The notes: generated by a model from the sequence alone, not told the origin. DNA of 21,362 nt from Prevotellaceae bacterium (GCA_003150315.1 QAML01000093.1:1-21362), one strand, 5' to 3'; positions 1 to 7,954 are shown, counted from the stretch's first letter. Made by a program: numbers and translations.

Positions 1-77
1 TATTTTAAAATAAGTGCCTTGTATTTTAAAATATATGGCTTGTATTTTTCACAACATGCCTTATGTTATTTTTCGCA
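1..77 (-). repeat. Intergenic 21-bp-unit repeat, copy 1 (cut by the window edge)
   Basis: The copy reads from its palindrome centre outward. A TATTTT stub occupies 1-6, then come two 21-bp units at 7-27 (AAGTGCCTTG in the middle) and 28-48 (ATATGGCTTG). The flanking L motif, ACATGCCTTATG in reverse orientation, lies at 52-63 and ends with TTTTTCGCA at 69-77. With L placed on the left, this copy lies on the minus strand, opposite to the other five. The remainder lies outside the window. The stretch 78-301 before the first gene shows only a possible promoter element. Confidence 0.9.
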
Positions 78-215
78 ATGCGGAAGGGTTGGAATTTTGT
101 CCCGTTTTGCACACGGGAAAGCGGGTGCGAAACTGTGAAACCGCCATGTGTTTTTTGCGGAAACAATTGTTCGAACTGTTTCAATGCTTCCATGGCATAT
201 TAAATTATAAATGCT

Positions 216-223
216 TACCTTTG
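216..223 (+). promoter_or_regulatory. Possible -7 element for the first MATE operon
   Basis: TACCTTTG matches the Bacteroidetes -7 consensus TAnnTTTG and lies about 80 bases before the MATE start codon. No TTTG box is seen at the expected distance upstream, so support is weak. No TPP riboswitch motif (such as CTGAGA) was found between 78 and 301, although a thiamine gene lies downstream. Confidence 0.4.
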
Positions 224-301
224 CAATCCTTTTGCCTATAGGTGGAAGCACCTTGAAAAAGCGGCTGCCGCAATGTGGTAAAACAAAAAAGCTAAAAGGA
301 A

Positions 302-1669
302 ATGAACAATAAGGACAGAGACAGCATTGATTTCGGAAAAACCGACATTCCGCAGTTGTTTGCGAAATTATTCGTGCCAACGCTCATGGGACTCATATTC
401 TCCGCCTTTTATAATATAGCCGACGGAGTGATTGTGGGGCACGGAGTGGGGAGCAATGCCCTTGCGGCGGTAAACATAGCCGCTCCCATATTCCTAATCT
501 CCTCATCGTTTTCGCTGATGTTTGCGTCGGGAGTGTCGATAGTGGGTGCGGTTCATCTTTCGCAGGGCAACACAAAAGCCGCGTGCATAAACACCACTCA
601 GGCTCTCACCGTTCCGCTCCTCGCCATGCTTGCTCTCGTAGCTGTAATGCAGTTCGGTGCGCGCGAACTGTGCTTCCTGTTTGGCGGCTCCGAGCTTTTG
701 TATCCCTATGTGTCCGACTATTTGCATTGGTTGGGGCTTTATCCCATTTTCCAGCTCATCATGATTGAAGGCTCGTTTGTTCTGCGCCTCGACGGATCGC
801 CCAATTATGCCATGATGGTCAATGTTGTGCCCTCATTGCTAAATGTGTTCCTTGACTGGTGGCTTGTGTACCGGCAGGATTGGGGCATTGCCGGCGCTGC
901 ATTTGCCACAAACTTTTCCGCAGGCTTTGGAACGGTGATGGTGTTGGTTTATTTGCTGTTCTTTTCAAAGAAGATACATTTATATAAGCCCAAGTTTTCA
1001 GCCACAGCCCTCAGGCTCACCGCCAGAAACACTGCCTATATGGCAAAATTGGGTTTCCCCACTTTCATAGGCGAGGGCGCGATAACTTGCATGATTATAG
1101 CCGGCAACTATATGTTTATGCGCACGCTCGGAGAGGACGGCGTGGCAGCCTTCGGCACTTGCTGCTATCTGTTTCCCCTTGTGTTCATGTTTGCAAACGC
1201 CATAGCCCAAAGCCAGTTGCCTATTGTGAGCTACAACTACGGTCTCGGCGACAAGAAAAGGGTGAGGTCGGCGTTCAAATTTGCTGTTGTTCTTGCGGCG
1301 TGCTGCGGCGCGTTGATGACAATATTGGGCATTGTGGCGAGCAAGCCGCTTGTTTCGCTTTTCATAAGCACCGGAACAAACGCTTTCCGCATTGGCGCGG
1401 AGGGTTTCCCGTATTTCGCCCTTAGTTTCGTGCTCTTTTCGTTCAACATGGTGGTCATAGGCTTTTGGCAGAGCGTTGAGCGTGTGGCAGAATCGGTTTT
1501 CTTCATGCTGCTTCGCGGTTTGGTGTTTCTCGTTCCCGTTTTCGTGTGGCTGCCGTCGGTAATGGGCGTGAGCGGATTGTGGCTTGCGGTGCCGTTGTCC
1601 GAGGTGCTTACGTGCATGGTCATTGTGTTCGTAACCATAAGGCAACGCCGCAAAATCTATCTTGACTGA
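302..1669 (+). CDS. MATE family efflux transporter
   Basis: The 455-residue product is an integral inner-membrane protein of normal MATE length, with about 12 hydrophobic segments. The N-terminal region (residues 21-50: LFVPTLMGLIFSAFYNIADG followed by VIVGHGVGS) matches the start of the MATE fold, which exports cationic or aromatic compounds in exchange for Na+ or H+. The central loop and second half repeat the pattern (YMAKLGFPTFIGEG, near residue 245). The substrate cannot be read from the sequence. The thiamine pyrophosphokinase ORF follows 13 bases after the stop codon, so the two are probably co-transcribed. Whether this pairing reflects transport of thiamine or a related compound is speculation. 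It differs from the second MATE gene at 4073 and is not a recent duplicate of it. Confidence 0.93.
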   Translation: MNNKDRDSIDFGKTDIPQLFAKLFVPTLMGLIFSAFYNIADGVIVGHGVGSNALAAVNIAAPIFLISSSFSLMFASGVSIVGAVHLSQGNTKAACINTTQALTVPLLAMLALVAVMQFGARELCFLFGGSELLYPYVSDYLHWLGLYPIFQLIMIEGSFVLRLDGSPNYAMMVNVVPSLLNVFLDWWLVYRQDWGIAGAAFATNFSAGFGTVMVLVYLLFFSKKIHLYKPKFSATALRLTARNTAYMAKLGFPTFIGEGAITCMIIAGNYMFMRTLGEDGVAAFGTCCYLFPLVFMFANAIAQSQLPIVSYNYGLGDKKRVRSAFKFAVVLAACCGALMTILGIVASKPLVSLFISTGTNAFRIGAEGFPYFALSFVLFSFNMVVIGFWQSVERVAESVFFMLLRGLVFLVPVFVWLPSVMGVSGLWLAVPLSEVLTCMVIVFVTIRQRRKIYLD

Positions 1670-1682
1670 CGAACTCCCCCAA

Positions 1683-2354
1683 ATGGAAAAGGACATGGAA
1701 AAACAGACGTTTTCATTGAAAGACTTCATTCCGCAGGCGGTAATATTGGATAACGGGGAATGGTGTGCCATGGAAACCGTGAAAGAATGGGTTTCAAAGG
1801 CGGCATATACCGTTTGTTGCGACGGAGCTGCCGAAAAGGCTTTCGCTTCCGGCATCTTGCCCAACGCAATTGTGGGCGACGGTGATTCGCTGTCGCATGT
1901 CATGAAAAGCAGATATGCCGACATTCTGCATTTGTTGGGAGAGCAGGATTACAACGACCAGACAAAAGCCGTGAGATTCCTGAAGTCAAAAGGAATGAAC
2001 CGCATAGCCATTCTCGGAGCTACCGGAAAGCGCGAAGACCATGCCTTGGGAAACATAAGTCTCCTTATATATTATTTGCAGCATGGGATCATGGCGGTGA
2101 TGCCAACCGATTACGGCGTGTTTGTTCCCTGCATGGACTGCACAAGGTTCACTGTGGAAAAGGGACAACAGGTTTCGGTTTTCAACTTCAACGCCACGGG
2201 CATGAAATCGAAGAACCTTAAATATGAATGCTACGACTTCGATATGCTTTGGCAGGGAACTCTGAACGAGGCAACGGCTAATGAGGTGGAAATATCCGCC
2301 AAAGGTTTCTATCTTGTATATATTGCCAAAGCAGTGAAAGGGAAAGAAGCGTAA
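1683..2354 (+). CDS. thiN: Thiamine pyrophosphokinase
   Basis: The 223-residue protein matches the TPK family, which transfers pyrophosphate from ATP to thiamine to make the cofactor TPP in the cytoplasm. Visible motifs are CCDGAAEKA (residues 45-53), VGDGDSL (64-70, acidic metal-binding loop), DYNDQTKA (89-96) and GATGKREDHALGN (112-124). The C-terminal part forms the thiamine-binding beta domain. The frame is open from a TTG at 1662 that overlaps the MATE stop codon. I chose the ATG at 1683 because it gives a normal N terminus; a second ATG follows at 1695. The gene probably shares a transcript with the MATE transporter and converges on tadA with only 19 bases between them. Confidence 0.93.
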   Translation: MEKDMEKQTFSLKDFIPQAVILDNGEWCAMETVKEWVSKAAYTVCCDGAAEKAFASGILPNAIVGDGDSLSHVMKSRYADILHLLGEQDYNDQTKAVRFLKSKGMNRIAILGATGKREDHALGNISLLIYYLQHGIMAVMPTDYGVFVPCMDCTRFTVEKGQQVSVFNFNATGMKSKNLKYECYDFDMLWQGTLNEATANEVEISAKGFYLVYIAKAVKGKEA

Positions 2355-2371
2355 ACCGTGCGTTCCGGGAA

Positions 2372-2392
2372 TTTTATCTCTTGGAGATAAAA
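2372..2392. terminator. Possible hairpin between convergent thiN and tadA
   Basis: TTTTATCTC, a three-base loop TTG, and GAGATAAAA form a perfect 9-bp stem. It lies over the last codons of tadA, just after the thiN stop codon. On the plus strand it is followed by AAGTTTTT. It could serve either convergent gene but is AT-rich and therefore weak. Confidence 0.4.
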
Positions 2393-2814
2393 AAGTTTTT
2401 CATTATTTCCGCGCATTCTTCTTCAAGTACCCCTGCGGTCACCTGCGTCTTGGGATGCAGCGGAGAGGGGGTGAGCTTGGTGTAACCCCGTTTGGGGTCG
2501 CCTGCACCGTAAACCAAACGTCCCATTTGCGACCATCCTATTGCGCCGGCGCACATGTAGCACGGTTCAACGGTTACGTAAATCGTGCATTCCGTAAGAT
2601 ATTTTCCGCCAAGATAGTTTGCCGCCGCAGTAATGGCTTGCATTTCTGCGTGTGCCGTAACATCGTTCAGGGCTTCCGTCATGTTGTGTGCGCGACCAAT
2701 GACCCTGTCTATGCAAATCACCACTGCTCCCACCGGAACTTCGTCCTCGTTGGCTGCAAGTTGGGCTTCGGCAATGGCAAGCCGCATGTATTTTTCGTCA
2801 TCGTTTGTTTTCAT
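2374..2814 (-). CDS. tadA: tRNA-specific adenosine deaminase TadA
   Basis: The 146-residue protein is a cytidine/deoxycytidylate deaminase-fold enzyme. It converts A34 to inosine in the anticodon of tRNA-Arg, allowing CGN decoding. The zinc site is visible: HAE at residues 55-57 (His ligand, Glu proton shuttle) and PCYMC at 84-88 (two Cys ligands). The region VPVGAVV (26-32) and the length are typical. The frame continues far upstream, but family homology starts at MKTNDDEKYM, so I placed the start at 2812-2814. A -7-like element sits five bases upstream of that start, which implies a very short or absent 5' leader. The upstream side borders the truncated BspA-like gene. Confidence 0.94.
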   Translation of the reverse strand: MKTNDDEKYMRLAIAEAQLAANEDEVPVGAVVICIDRVIGRAHNMTEALNDVTAHAEMQAITAAANYLGGKYLTECTIYVTVEPCYMCAGAIGWSQMGRLVYGAGDPKRGYTKLTPSPLHPKTQVTAGVLEEECAEIMKNFFISKR

Positions 2815-2818
2815 GTTG

Positions 2819-2826
2819 CAAACATA
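2819..2826 (-). promoter_or_regulatory. -7 element next to the tadA start
   Basis: Read on the minus strand this is TATGTTTG, a match to TAnnTTTG, only four bases before the tadA ATG. If it is used, the tadA mRNA would be leaderless or nearly so. No well-spaced TTTG box was found upstream. Confidence 0.4.
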
Positions 2827-3549
2827 CAACAAAAAGGTGAAAATCCGAAGAATGCTGCCCCGGATTCGAATATTGTTAAACGGGCTGAGGTAAACGGCTT
2901 GTGGTATGACCTCAATCCTGACAAGACTGCCGAAGTAAATGCAAATCCCAATATTAATTACGAAGGAGATGTTATTATCTGTTCGAAAGTAACAGATGAC
3001 GAAGAAAATGAATACACCGTAACTTCCATAGGCGACTATGCGTTTGCTGGGCAGATAGGAATGAATTCCATTACCATTCCCGAAACCGTAGAGAAACTTG
3101 GTTCCGGAGTATTTGAAGAGTGCACAGGACTGACCAAAATAATTTGTGAATCTGCAACGCCCCCTTCTGCGATAAGTGAAACGGTCAAACCGCAGGTCAT
3201 AGTGTTTAGAGCGGCAAGGCAAAGCGGTGTTGACGGCACGTTCAACGAATGGTGTTTCGAAAATGTGGAACTTTATGTCCCGAAGGGTAGTATTGATGCC
3301 TACAAGAGCGCAGAGCCTTGGCGAAAATTCAAGAAAATCGTTGAAAGTGTTCCTACCGGTATTTCCGTAGTGCCTGCGGATGAGATGGGAATCCAAATCA
3401 GCGGCAACAAGGTATATGCCAACGGAAAGCAAATGCAGGTGTACGATGTTACAGACGGCATTGTTTACGAGGGTAATGCGTCTGTTACTCTACAACGAGG
3501 CATTTATATAATAAAAGCCGGTGGAAGAAGCTTGAAAATTAAGATGTAA
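2827..3549 (+). pseudogene. 5'-truncated BspA-like leucine-rich-repeat surface protein
   Basis: The frame reads like the mature part of a Bacteroidales BspA-type protein. It has an entry segment VNGLWYDLNPDKTAEV, then YTVTSIGDYAF and SITIPETVEKLGSGVFEECT (LRR_5-type repeats), then NVELYVPKGSIDAYKSAEPW. It ends with a C-terminal tail (KQMQVYDVTDGIVYEG, GIYIIKAGGRSLKI) resembling Bacteroidales secretion/sorting tails. No signal peptide is present, and there is no ATG, GTG or TTG at a plausible place in this frame. Upstream, the frame runs straight into sequence antisense to tadA. The whole N-terminal export signal therefore seems to have been lost, leaving about 240 codons without internal stops. 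The start coordinate is approximate. It could be a recent decay product, a silent donor cassette for a full-length paralogue, or a gene using a rare start codon. Confidence 0.75.
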
Positions 3550-3591
3550 TAATTAGGTTTATAGCAAAAGAGACCGTAATGGTTTTATGTG

Positions 3592-3632
3592 TCGGGTTCG
3601 GCAGACTTTGTTCTGCCGAACCCGATGTTTTT
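3592..3632 (+). terminator. Strong rho-independent terminator of the BspA-like gene
   Basis: TCGGGTTCGGCAGA (3592-3605) and TCTGCCGAACCCGA (3612-3625) form a perfect 14-bp stem with a six-base loop. It is followed by TGTTTTT. It lies 43 bases after the stop codon at 3549, showing that the truncated gene kept a normal 3' end. Confidence 0.9.
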
Positions 3633-3800
3633 CGGAAACGTATTATCGGGTATATGGCTGCCCGGAAGATATGGCAAAAGTTCGGGTATGTACGTGCAAA
3701 AGTACATATATGTTTTGCTTCGAAATGCGTGGCATTTCGGGCGGATTTTATCGCGAAAAAAAGGAGGTATTTGCCTTGCCTTTTTTACGCTTCCCCATGT
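3633..3800. other. Non-coding stretch with small inverted repeats
   Basis: No convincing gene was seen between the terminator and repeat copy 2. Small inverted repeats are present: TATGTAC/GTACATA (about 3686-3707), CGAAATGC/GCATTTCG (about 3721-3739) and AAAAAAGG/CCTTTTTT (about 3757-3787). Overlapping short ORFs here have no recognisable content. Confidence 0.4.
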
Positions 3801-3915
3801 AATTAAAAATACAAGCCATATATTTTAAAATACAAGGCACTTATTTTAAAATAAGTGCCTTGTATTTTTTGCCATGTTAAGTGTTTGACATACAAAAGCT
3901 ATTAAAAAGAAAGTA
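3801..3915 (+). repeat. Intergenic 21-bp-unit repeat, copy 2 (core in the reversed state)
   Basis: Three units make the core: 3806-3826 (CAAGCCATAT), 3827-3847 (CAAGGCACTT) and 3848-3868 (AAGTGCCTTG). Units 2 and 3 form a perfect palindrome centred on 3847/3848. The R tail follows from about 3871 (GCCATGTTAAGTG, then ACATACAAAAGC). The L side is degraded, with only CCATGT recognisable before the core. The core is the exact reverse complement of the copy 5 core, although the R tail points the same way in both. The copy lies between two plus-strand transcription units. Confidence 0.92.
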
Positions 3916-4040
3916 ACGGGCGTTTTATTGCGTGTGAAAAAGGCATGTTTTTAACACATTTACGCCCATGGGGTTCACTGCAACAGTCGTTATTTTTGCT
4001 AGACGGTATGCGGGGTTTCACGGACTGCAATTATTTTCGC

Positions 4041-4048
4041 TAATTTTG
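4041..4048 (+). promoter_or_regulatory. -7 element of the second MATE gene
   Basis: TAATTTTG matches TAnnTTTG and lies 24 bases before the ATG at 4073. It falls inside the longer open frame that begins at 3968, which argues for the downstream start. No TTTG box at the usual spacing is seen. Confidence 0.5.
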
Positions 4049-4072
4049 CATCTCGAAAAAACATTTCGGAAC

Positions 4073-5416
4073 ATGACGAACTTTCAAACACCCACATCAC
4101 GCGAAACATTGCGCAGCATTATGCGGATAGCCGTTCCTGCAATTGTTTCGAACATTTCCGTTCCGCTGTTGTCGCTTGTTGACACTGCTATAACGGGACA
4201 TCTCGGTTCGCGTGTGTATCTTGGGGCAATTGCCGTGGGAGGAATGATTTTCAATGTGCTTTACTGGTTGATGGGTTTCCTGAGAATGGGTACAAGCGGA
4301 CTGACTGCGCAGGCTTTCGGACGCAAAGATTCGCGCGACATGGCTTTGCAGTTTTCAAGAGCTTTGTTTCTGGCGTTGGGCATAGGGTTGCTGTTCGTGG
4401 CATTAAGCCCCTGGCTGTGCCGTGCGGTTTTTGCTTTTGTTGATTGTCCCGCCGATGTCGAAGCACCTGCCGTTACTTATTTCAGAATCTGCATTCTCGG
4501 TGCGCCGGCAGTGCTCGGAATTTATGCGTTCTCGGGTTGGTTTCTCGGAATGCAGAACTCTGTGGCTCCCATGTGTGTGGCTATAGTGCAGAATGTGGCA
4601 AATCTCGTGGCGAGTTTGCTGTTTGTGTATGCGCTGCAATGGAAAGTGGAGGGCGTGGCTGCGGGAACGGTGGCGGGAGAATACGTGGGGTTTGCGCTCT
4701 GCTTTGTTATATTTCGTGCCAAATACCATGCAGCTCTGCCGGGAGTGGAATTGACGGAAATCATGAACCGTGCGGCGTTTACTAAGTTCTTTAACGTGAA
4801 CAGGGATATATTTCTGCGCACGCTTTTGCACGTTGCCGTAATGTCGTGGTTCACTATCAGCGGTGCGAGAATGGATGCCACGATTCTTGCGGCAAATGCG
4901 CTGCTCATGCAGTTGTTCGTAATCTTTTCGTATATAAGTGACGGAATTGCTTTCTCGGCTGAAGCGTTGTCGGGACGATATATAGGTGCGGGCAACTTGG
5001 GGGCTTTCAGGAAGATGATGAATGTGGTCGGAGCCATGTGTGCTGTTGCCGCTGCGATGTTTGCTTTGGCTTATGCTGCAGGCGGTGCAGGCTTCCTTTC
5101 TTTGCTTACCGATGACGGCGCAACGGTTGCGGCAGCCGTGAAATACCTTCCGTTTGCCGTGGCAATACCTTTGGTGTCGGTGGCAGCCTTTTTGCTCGAC
5201 GGCGTGTTTGTCGGAGCTACGGCTTCGAGGTATATGTTGTTTTCGGCAATACTTTCGGCGGCGGTGTTCTTCGGCTTGTTTTTTGCGTTGAGGGACGGCA
5301 TGGGAAACTATGCCCTTTGGACGGCGTTCATATCATTTTTGTTCATGCGCTCATTGGCTATGGCAATATTTTTTCGCCCTATGGTTGCAAAAGCTTTCGG
5401 AACGGCAGGGAAATGA
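4073..5416 (+). CDS. MATE family efflux transporter, DinF-like
   Basis: The 447-residue inner-membrane protein has about 12 hydrophobic segments. Its N terminus (RIAVPAIVSNISVPLLSLVD, then TAITGHLGS, then GFLRMGTSGLTAQAFGRKD) is the pattern of the DinF-like MATE branch, which exports toxic or oxidative-stress compounds in other bacteria. The frame is open from 3968. I chose the ATG at 4073 because the 35 extra residues are unlike the family and a -7 promoter element lies between the two starts. The gene stands alone, with repeat copy 2 upstream and a convergent glycosidase gene downstream. The substrate is unknown. Confidence 0.93.
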   Translation: MTNFQTPTSRETLRSIMRIAVPAIVSNISVPLLSLVDTAITGHLGSRVYLGAIAVGGMIFNVLYWLMGFLRMGTSGLTAQAFGRKDSRDMALQFSRALFLALGIGLLFVALSPWLCRAVFAFVDCPADVEAPAVTYFRICILGAPAVLGIYAFSGWFLGMQNSVAPMCVAIVQNVANLVASLLFVYALQWKVEGVAAGTVAGEYVGFALCFVIFRAKYHAALPGVELTEIMNRAAFTKFFNVNRDIFLRTLLHVAVMSWFTISGARMDATILAANALLMQLFVIFSYISDGIAFSAEALSGRYIGAGNLGAFRKMMNVVGAMCAVAAAMFALAYAAGGAGFLSLLTDDGATVAAAVKYLPFAVAIPLVSVAAFLLDGVFVGATASRYMLFSAILSAAVFFGLFFALRDGMGNYALWTAFISFLFMRSLAMAIFFRPMVAKAFGTAGK

Positions 5417-5450
5417 AAAGAAAACCGCAACGCGAGATGCGCTGCGGTTT
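5415..5450 (-). terminator. Terminator between the convergent MATE and GH127 genes
   Basis: AAACCGCA (5422-5429) and TGCGGTTT (5443-5450) form an 8-bp stem that can be extended inward by GCG/CGC. On the minus strand the stem is followed by a T-rich run (TTTTCTTTTC), which suits the glycosidase gene ending at 5463. On the plus strand the T run is short, so it is a weaker terminator for the MATE gene. Confidence 0.7.
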
Positions 5451-5462
5451 ATGGCGAAAGGC

Positions 5463-7499
5463 TTATTTTGCCTGCGGGAACGAGGATATGCGCAACCGCG
5501 CCGCACCCATGGGAATAAGTTCCAAATCATATTTTTCGTTTGTCTGCACTGCGTTTTCATCGGGTAGGGGAGCGCAAAGCCCGTATTTGTCAATTCCCCA
5601 ACCGGGTACCTTTCGTCCTTTGGCGGAAAAGACAAGCGGAACTTTTGTAGCCACAAAGGGATTTTCGTTTTCCTTTACTTTTTCTTTCTTTACGAGCTTT
5701 ATGGGTTCGTCGGTGCATAGCGCGAAATTCCAGTCTGATGCGGGATGAATTAACCACGTTGGCCATTTTGAGGTGTCCGCACCTTTTTGCCATTTCGAAT
5801 CACCTATTGCGGTTTTGTCGCTTTCTTTTTTCTCGTATTTCTCGTTTATGCGCAAAGAAAGGGTGAGCGGACCGTAGTCAACGCTGACAGAATTTTGATT
5901 TGTTGCCCACCGGCGCAGGCTTATGTCCATTGGAAATTCAAGTTCAACGAGATCTCCGTTTTTCCATTCGCGTTCTATTCTGAGATATTTGCCGCTTTCA
6001 ATGCGGCATTCCAATGGCTTTCCGTTTACTGCGGCTTTTGCACCGTGTGTCCACGAAGGTATTCGGATGTACAGGGGGAATGTTACCTGCTTTTGGGCGG
6101 ATATGATGAGTTTAACCTTACTGTCGAACGGATAATCGGTTTCTTCGGTCAAAACTATCTTTTGCGTTTCTTTTCCCACGAGGGCTGTGGTTTGGCAGGA
6201 GCCGAAAAGCACTGTGGCAAGTCCGTTGTCGTTGGTGGCGAGTACGAGATGTTGTGCGTAATAAGGCAGACCGAAACCGTGGTTGTGCTGACAGCAGCGG
6301 CTGCTAAAGGGATTCATGGCAAGAAACGGTCCGGCGTTTTGAACACCCGGGCTGTGGTCTTTTTCATCACTGACAACCATGTTGGCGCAAGTGAGATAGC
6401 GCAGAGCCTTATAGTCTTCGCTGAAAGCGGCAGGGAAACTGTTGAACGCCACGTCCTCGCAGTTTTCCGCCCAATACGGGTCGCCGGTTGTCAGCATAAG
6501 GATTTCGTCGGTTGCCATTTGTTCGGCGAATCCGCAAGTCTCGGTGCCCTGACGCGGATCTATGTATCCCATTCGCGCGTTCTCGTCTGCGGCAAACATT
6601 CCGCCCGGCATTTGCCCGAATATACGCCTTATGAGTTGCTGGTCGTTGTATGTGGCGCGGAGCAGACTGCTGTCTTTTTTGAACATGAAGTATTCGGCGG
6701 GTTCCCTGACGCCTTGCGCAATGTTCACATTGTGCCAGTTGGGGAGGTTTTGCGCTTGGGTCCAGTCGGCGGTGCAGCGGTGGAGTTTGTCGGCAAGCTT
6801 GAGCAGTTCGCCGTCGCCTGTGCGGTTGTAAAGCCAAAGCACGCTCCACAAATTGTCTCCGCCACGCGAGTTTTCCCAATACTTGCGCAGAAACTCGTTA
6901 TCGGGAACGGTGAGCTGGTAATGGAAATATTTGGTCATGAAGTCCGTTACCCGTTTGTCGCCGGTGTATTCGTAGTAGTCTTGAAGCAGCCATAGAACAA
7001 CCATGTTTGCCCAAAAATGGTCGAGACCTTCTTCGCGGGGACCGAAATCCCCGTCCGGTTTCTGGTTTTTCAGTATTGCGTCAATCCACAGTTTGCTTTC
7101 TTTCTGCATTTCTTTGCGATTGAGAATCCAAGCCATGCTTGAATATCCGCGCAACCAGTACGGCACTTCTTCCCAGCCCCATTTGCCGCCGGAGGAAAGC
7201 CATGCGTTGTCGGTTTTTTGCAGCCACGCGCTTATTTCTCCGAGATGTCCGCAGAGCCCTTCGGCTTGCAGATTCAATTGGGTCAGAAACCAACCTTGCG
7301 GTTTTATGCTGCCGGTGGGAAGTTTAATGAAAAACGAGGAAAGGAGCGGGGCTTTGTTGGAAATGTAGCAGGCGGAAGCGTCGGACGTGTTGGGACGGAG
7401 AACGGTGGTGATGCTTTCGGCACTGACGGAAACAAGCGTAAGCGGGCTGCAAAGCAATGCAACGCCGAGAATGCGTTTGAGTTTGCGGTTTATGTTCAT
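5463..7499 (-). CDS. Exported DUF1680/GH127-type glycosidase (probable beta-L-arabinofuranosidase)
   Basis: The 678-residue protein has a cleavable signal peptide (basic start, hydrophobic segment, likely cut near residue 28 after VSVSA), so it should act in the periplasm or outside the cell. The body is the (alpha/alpha)6-barrel DUF1680 domain. Residues equivalent to the zinc-cysteine site of GH127 enzymes are visible: GTETCGF with Glu320 and Cys322, and SSRCCQHNHG with Cys402 and Cys403. FAADENARMGY contains a likely acid Glu306. In characterised GH127 enzymes the first of the paired cysteines is the nucleophile. These enzymes remove beta-L-arabinofuranose, but relatives act on other sugars, so the substrate is uncertain. 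The gene has no SusC/SusD or other glycosidase neighbours, so it is not in an obvious polysaccharide-utilisation locus. It has its own promoter and terminator. Confidence 0.88.
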   Translation of the reverse strand: MNINRKLKRILGVALLCSPLTLVSVSAESITTVLRPNTSDASACYISNKAPLLSSFFIKLPTGSIKPQGWFLTQLNLQAEGLCGHLGEISAWLQKTDNAWLSSGGKWGWEEVPYWLRGYSSMAWILNRKEMQKESKLWIDAILKNQKPDGDFGPREEGLDHFWANMVVLWLLQDYYEYTGDKRVTDFMTKYFHYQLTVPDNEFLRKYWENSRGGDNLWSVLWLYNRTGDGELLKLADKLHRCTADWTQAQNLPNWHNVNIAQGVREPAEYFMFKKDSSLLRATYNDQQLIRRIFGQMPGGMFAADENARMGYIDPRQGTETCGFAEQMATDEILMLTTGDPYWAENCEDVAFNSFPAAFSEDYKALRYLTCANMVVSDEKDHSPGVQNAGPFLAMNPFSSRCCQHNHGFGLPYYAQHLVLATNDNGLATVLFGSCQTTALVGKETQKIVLTEETDYPFDSKVKLIISAQKQVTFPLYIRIPSWTHGAKAAVNGKPLECRIESGKYLRIEREWKNGDLVELEFPMDISLRRWATNQNSVSVDYGPLTLSLRINEKYEKKESDKTAIGDSKWQKGADTSKWPTWLIHPASDWNFALCTDEPIKLVKKEKVKENENPFVATKVPLVFSAKGRKVPGWGIDKYGLCAPLPDENAVQTNEKYDLELIPMGAARLRISSFPQAK

Positions 7500-7543
7500 A
7501 GATGTTTTGCTTGGTACAGATGTTAGTTGTTTATATATGGTTG

Positions 7544-7551
7544 CAAATATA
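7544..7551 (-). promoter_or_regulatory. -7 element of the GH127 gene
   Basis: Minus-strand TATATTTG matches TAnnTTTG about 45 bases upstream of the start codon. A TTTG box at the usual distance was not found. Confidence 0.5.
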
Positions 7552-7739
7552 CTTTATTTTACAGAAGTAGATATTCGTAAGCGGATAAAAACGAACCCGA
7601 AGACGTTCTTATGTTCGTTTGGTGGGAGAGCGTGAATTTTTATGCCGCGAAGCGGAATTTCAAGAGCGTCCGACAGGGCAAAAGATGCGGATTTTCGAAG
7701 AAAATTTCGGGATGATTTTCCAATGGTTCGGCATATCGG

Positions 7740-7866
7740 AAAAAACATAAGGCATGTGGCAAAAAATACAAGGCATTTATTTTAAAATATGTGCCTTGTA
7801 TTTCAAAATATATGCCTTGTATTTTTGAGTAAAACAAGTGTCTGAAATACAATGACTTATAAAAGT
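7740..7866 (+). repeat. Intergenic 21-bp-unit repeat, copy 3
   Basis: L (AAAAACATAAGGCATGTGGC) is at 7741-7760. The three core units are 7763-7783 (CAAGGCATTT), 7784-7804 (ATGTGCCTTG) and 7805-7825 (ATATGCCTTG). The R tail is 7827-7866 (CAAGTGTCTGAAATACAATG, then ACTTATAAAAGT). The palindrome is imperfect: unit 1 pairs slightly better with unit 3 (one mismatch in the variable half) than with unit 2 (two mismatches). The copy sits between the PstS-like gene terminator and the GH127 promoter. The rest of the gap 7552-8043 holds only that terminator. Confidence 0.92.
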
Positions 7867-7954
7867 AGAGAAAAAATGCTGTAAAAGCCTGAATATTTGA
7901 TAGTTATGAAAAAGAGCGAAAAACAGGGTGCGGATGAACGGCGTTATGGATTTT

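Noticed and set aside
78..301. TPP riboswitch upstream of the MATE-thiN operon
   Set aside because: None of the conserved THI-box motifs (such as CTGAGA) is present.
998..1924. 308-codon minus-strand ORF
   Set aside because: It is a shadow of the MATE and thiN genes, with low-complexity His-rich translation and no domain.
2455..2826. N-terminal extension of the BspA-like frame from ATG 2455
   Set aside because: This part is antisense to tadA, whose family motifs are clear; the extension has no signal peptide or domain.
3806..3868. CRISPR array or direct-repeat array
   Set aside because: The 21-bp units abut directly with no unique spacers, alternate in orientation, and recur kilobases apart; no cas gene is present.
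3968..4072. Upstream start for the second MATE protein
   Set aside because: The 35 extra residues do not resemble the family and contain a -7 promoter element; ATG 4073 fits better.
5787..6995. 402-codon plus-strand ORF
   Set aside because: It is the antisense shadow of the GH127 gene, which has a signal peptide and catalytic motifs.
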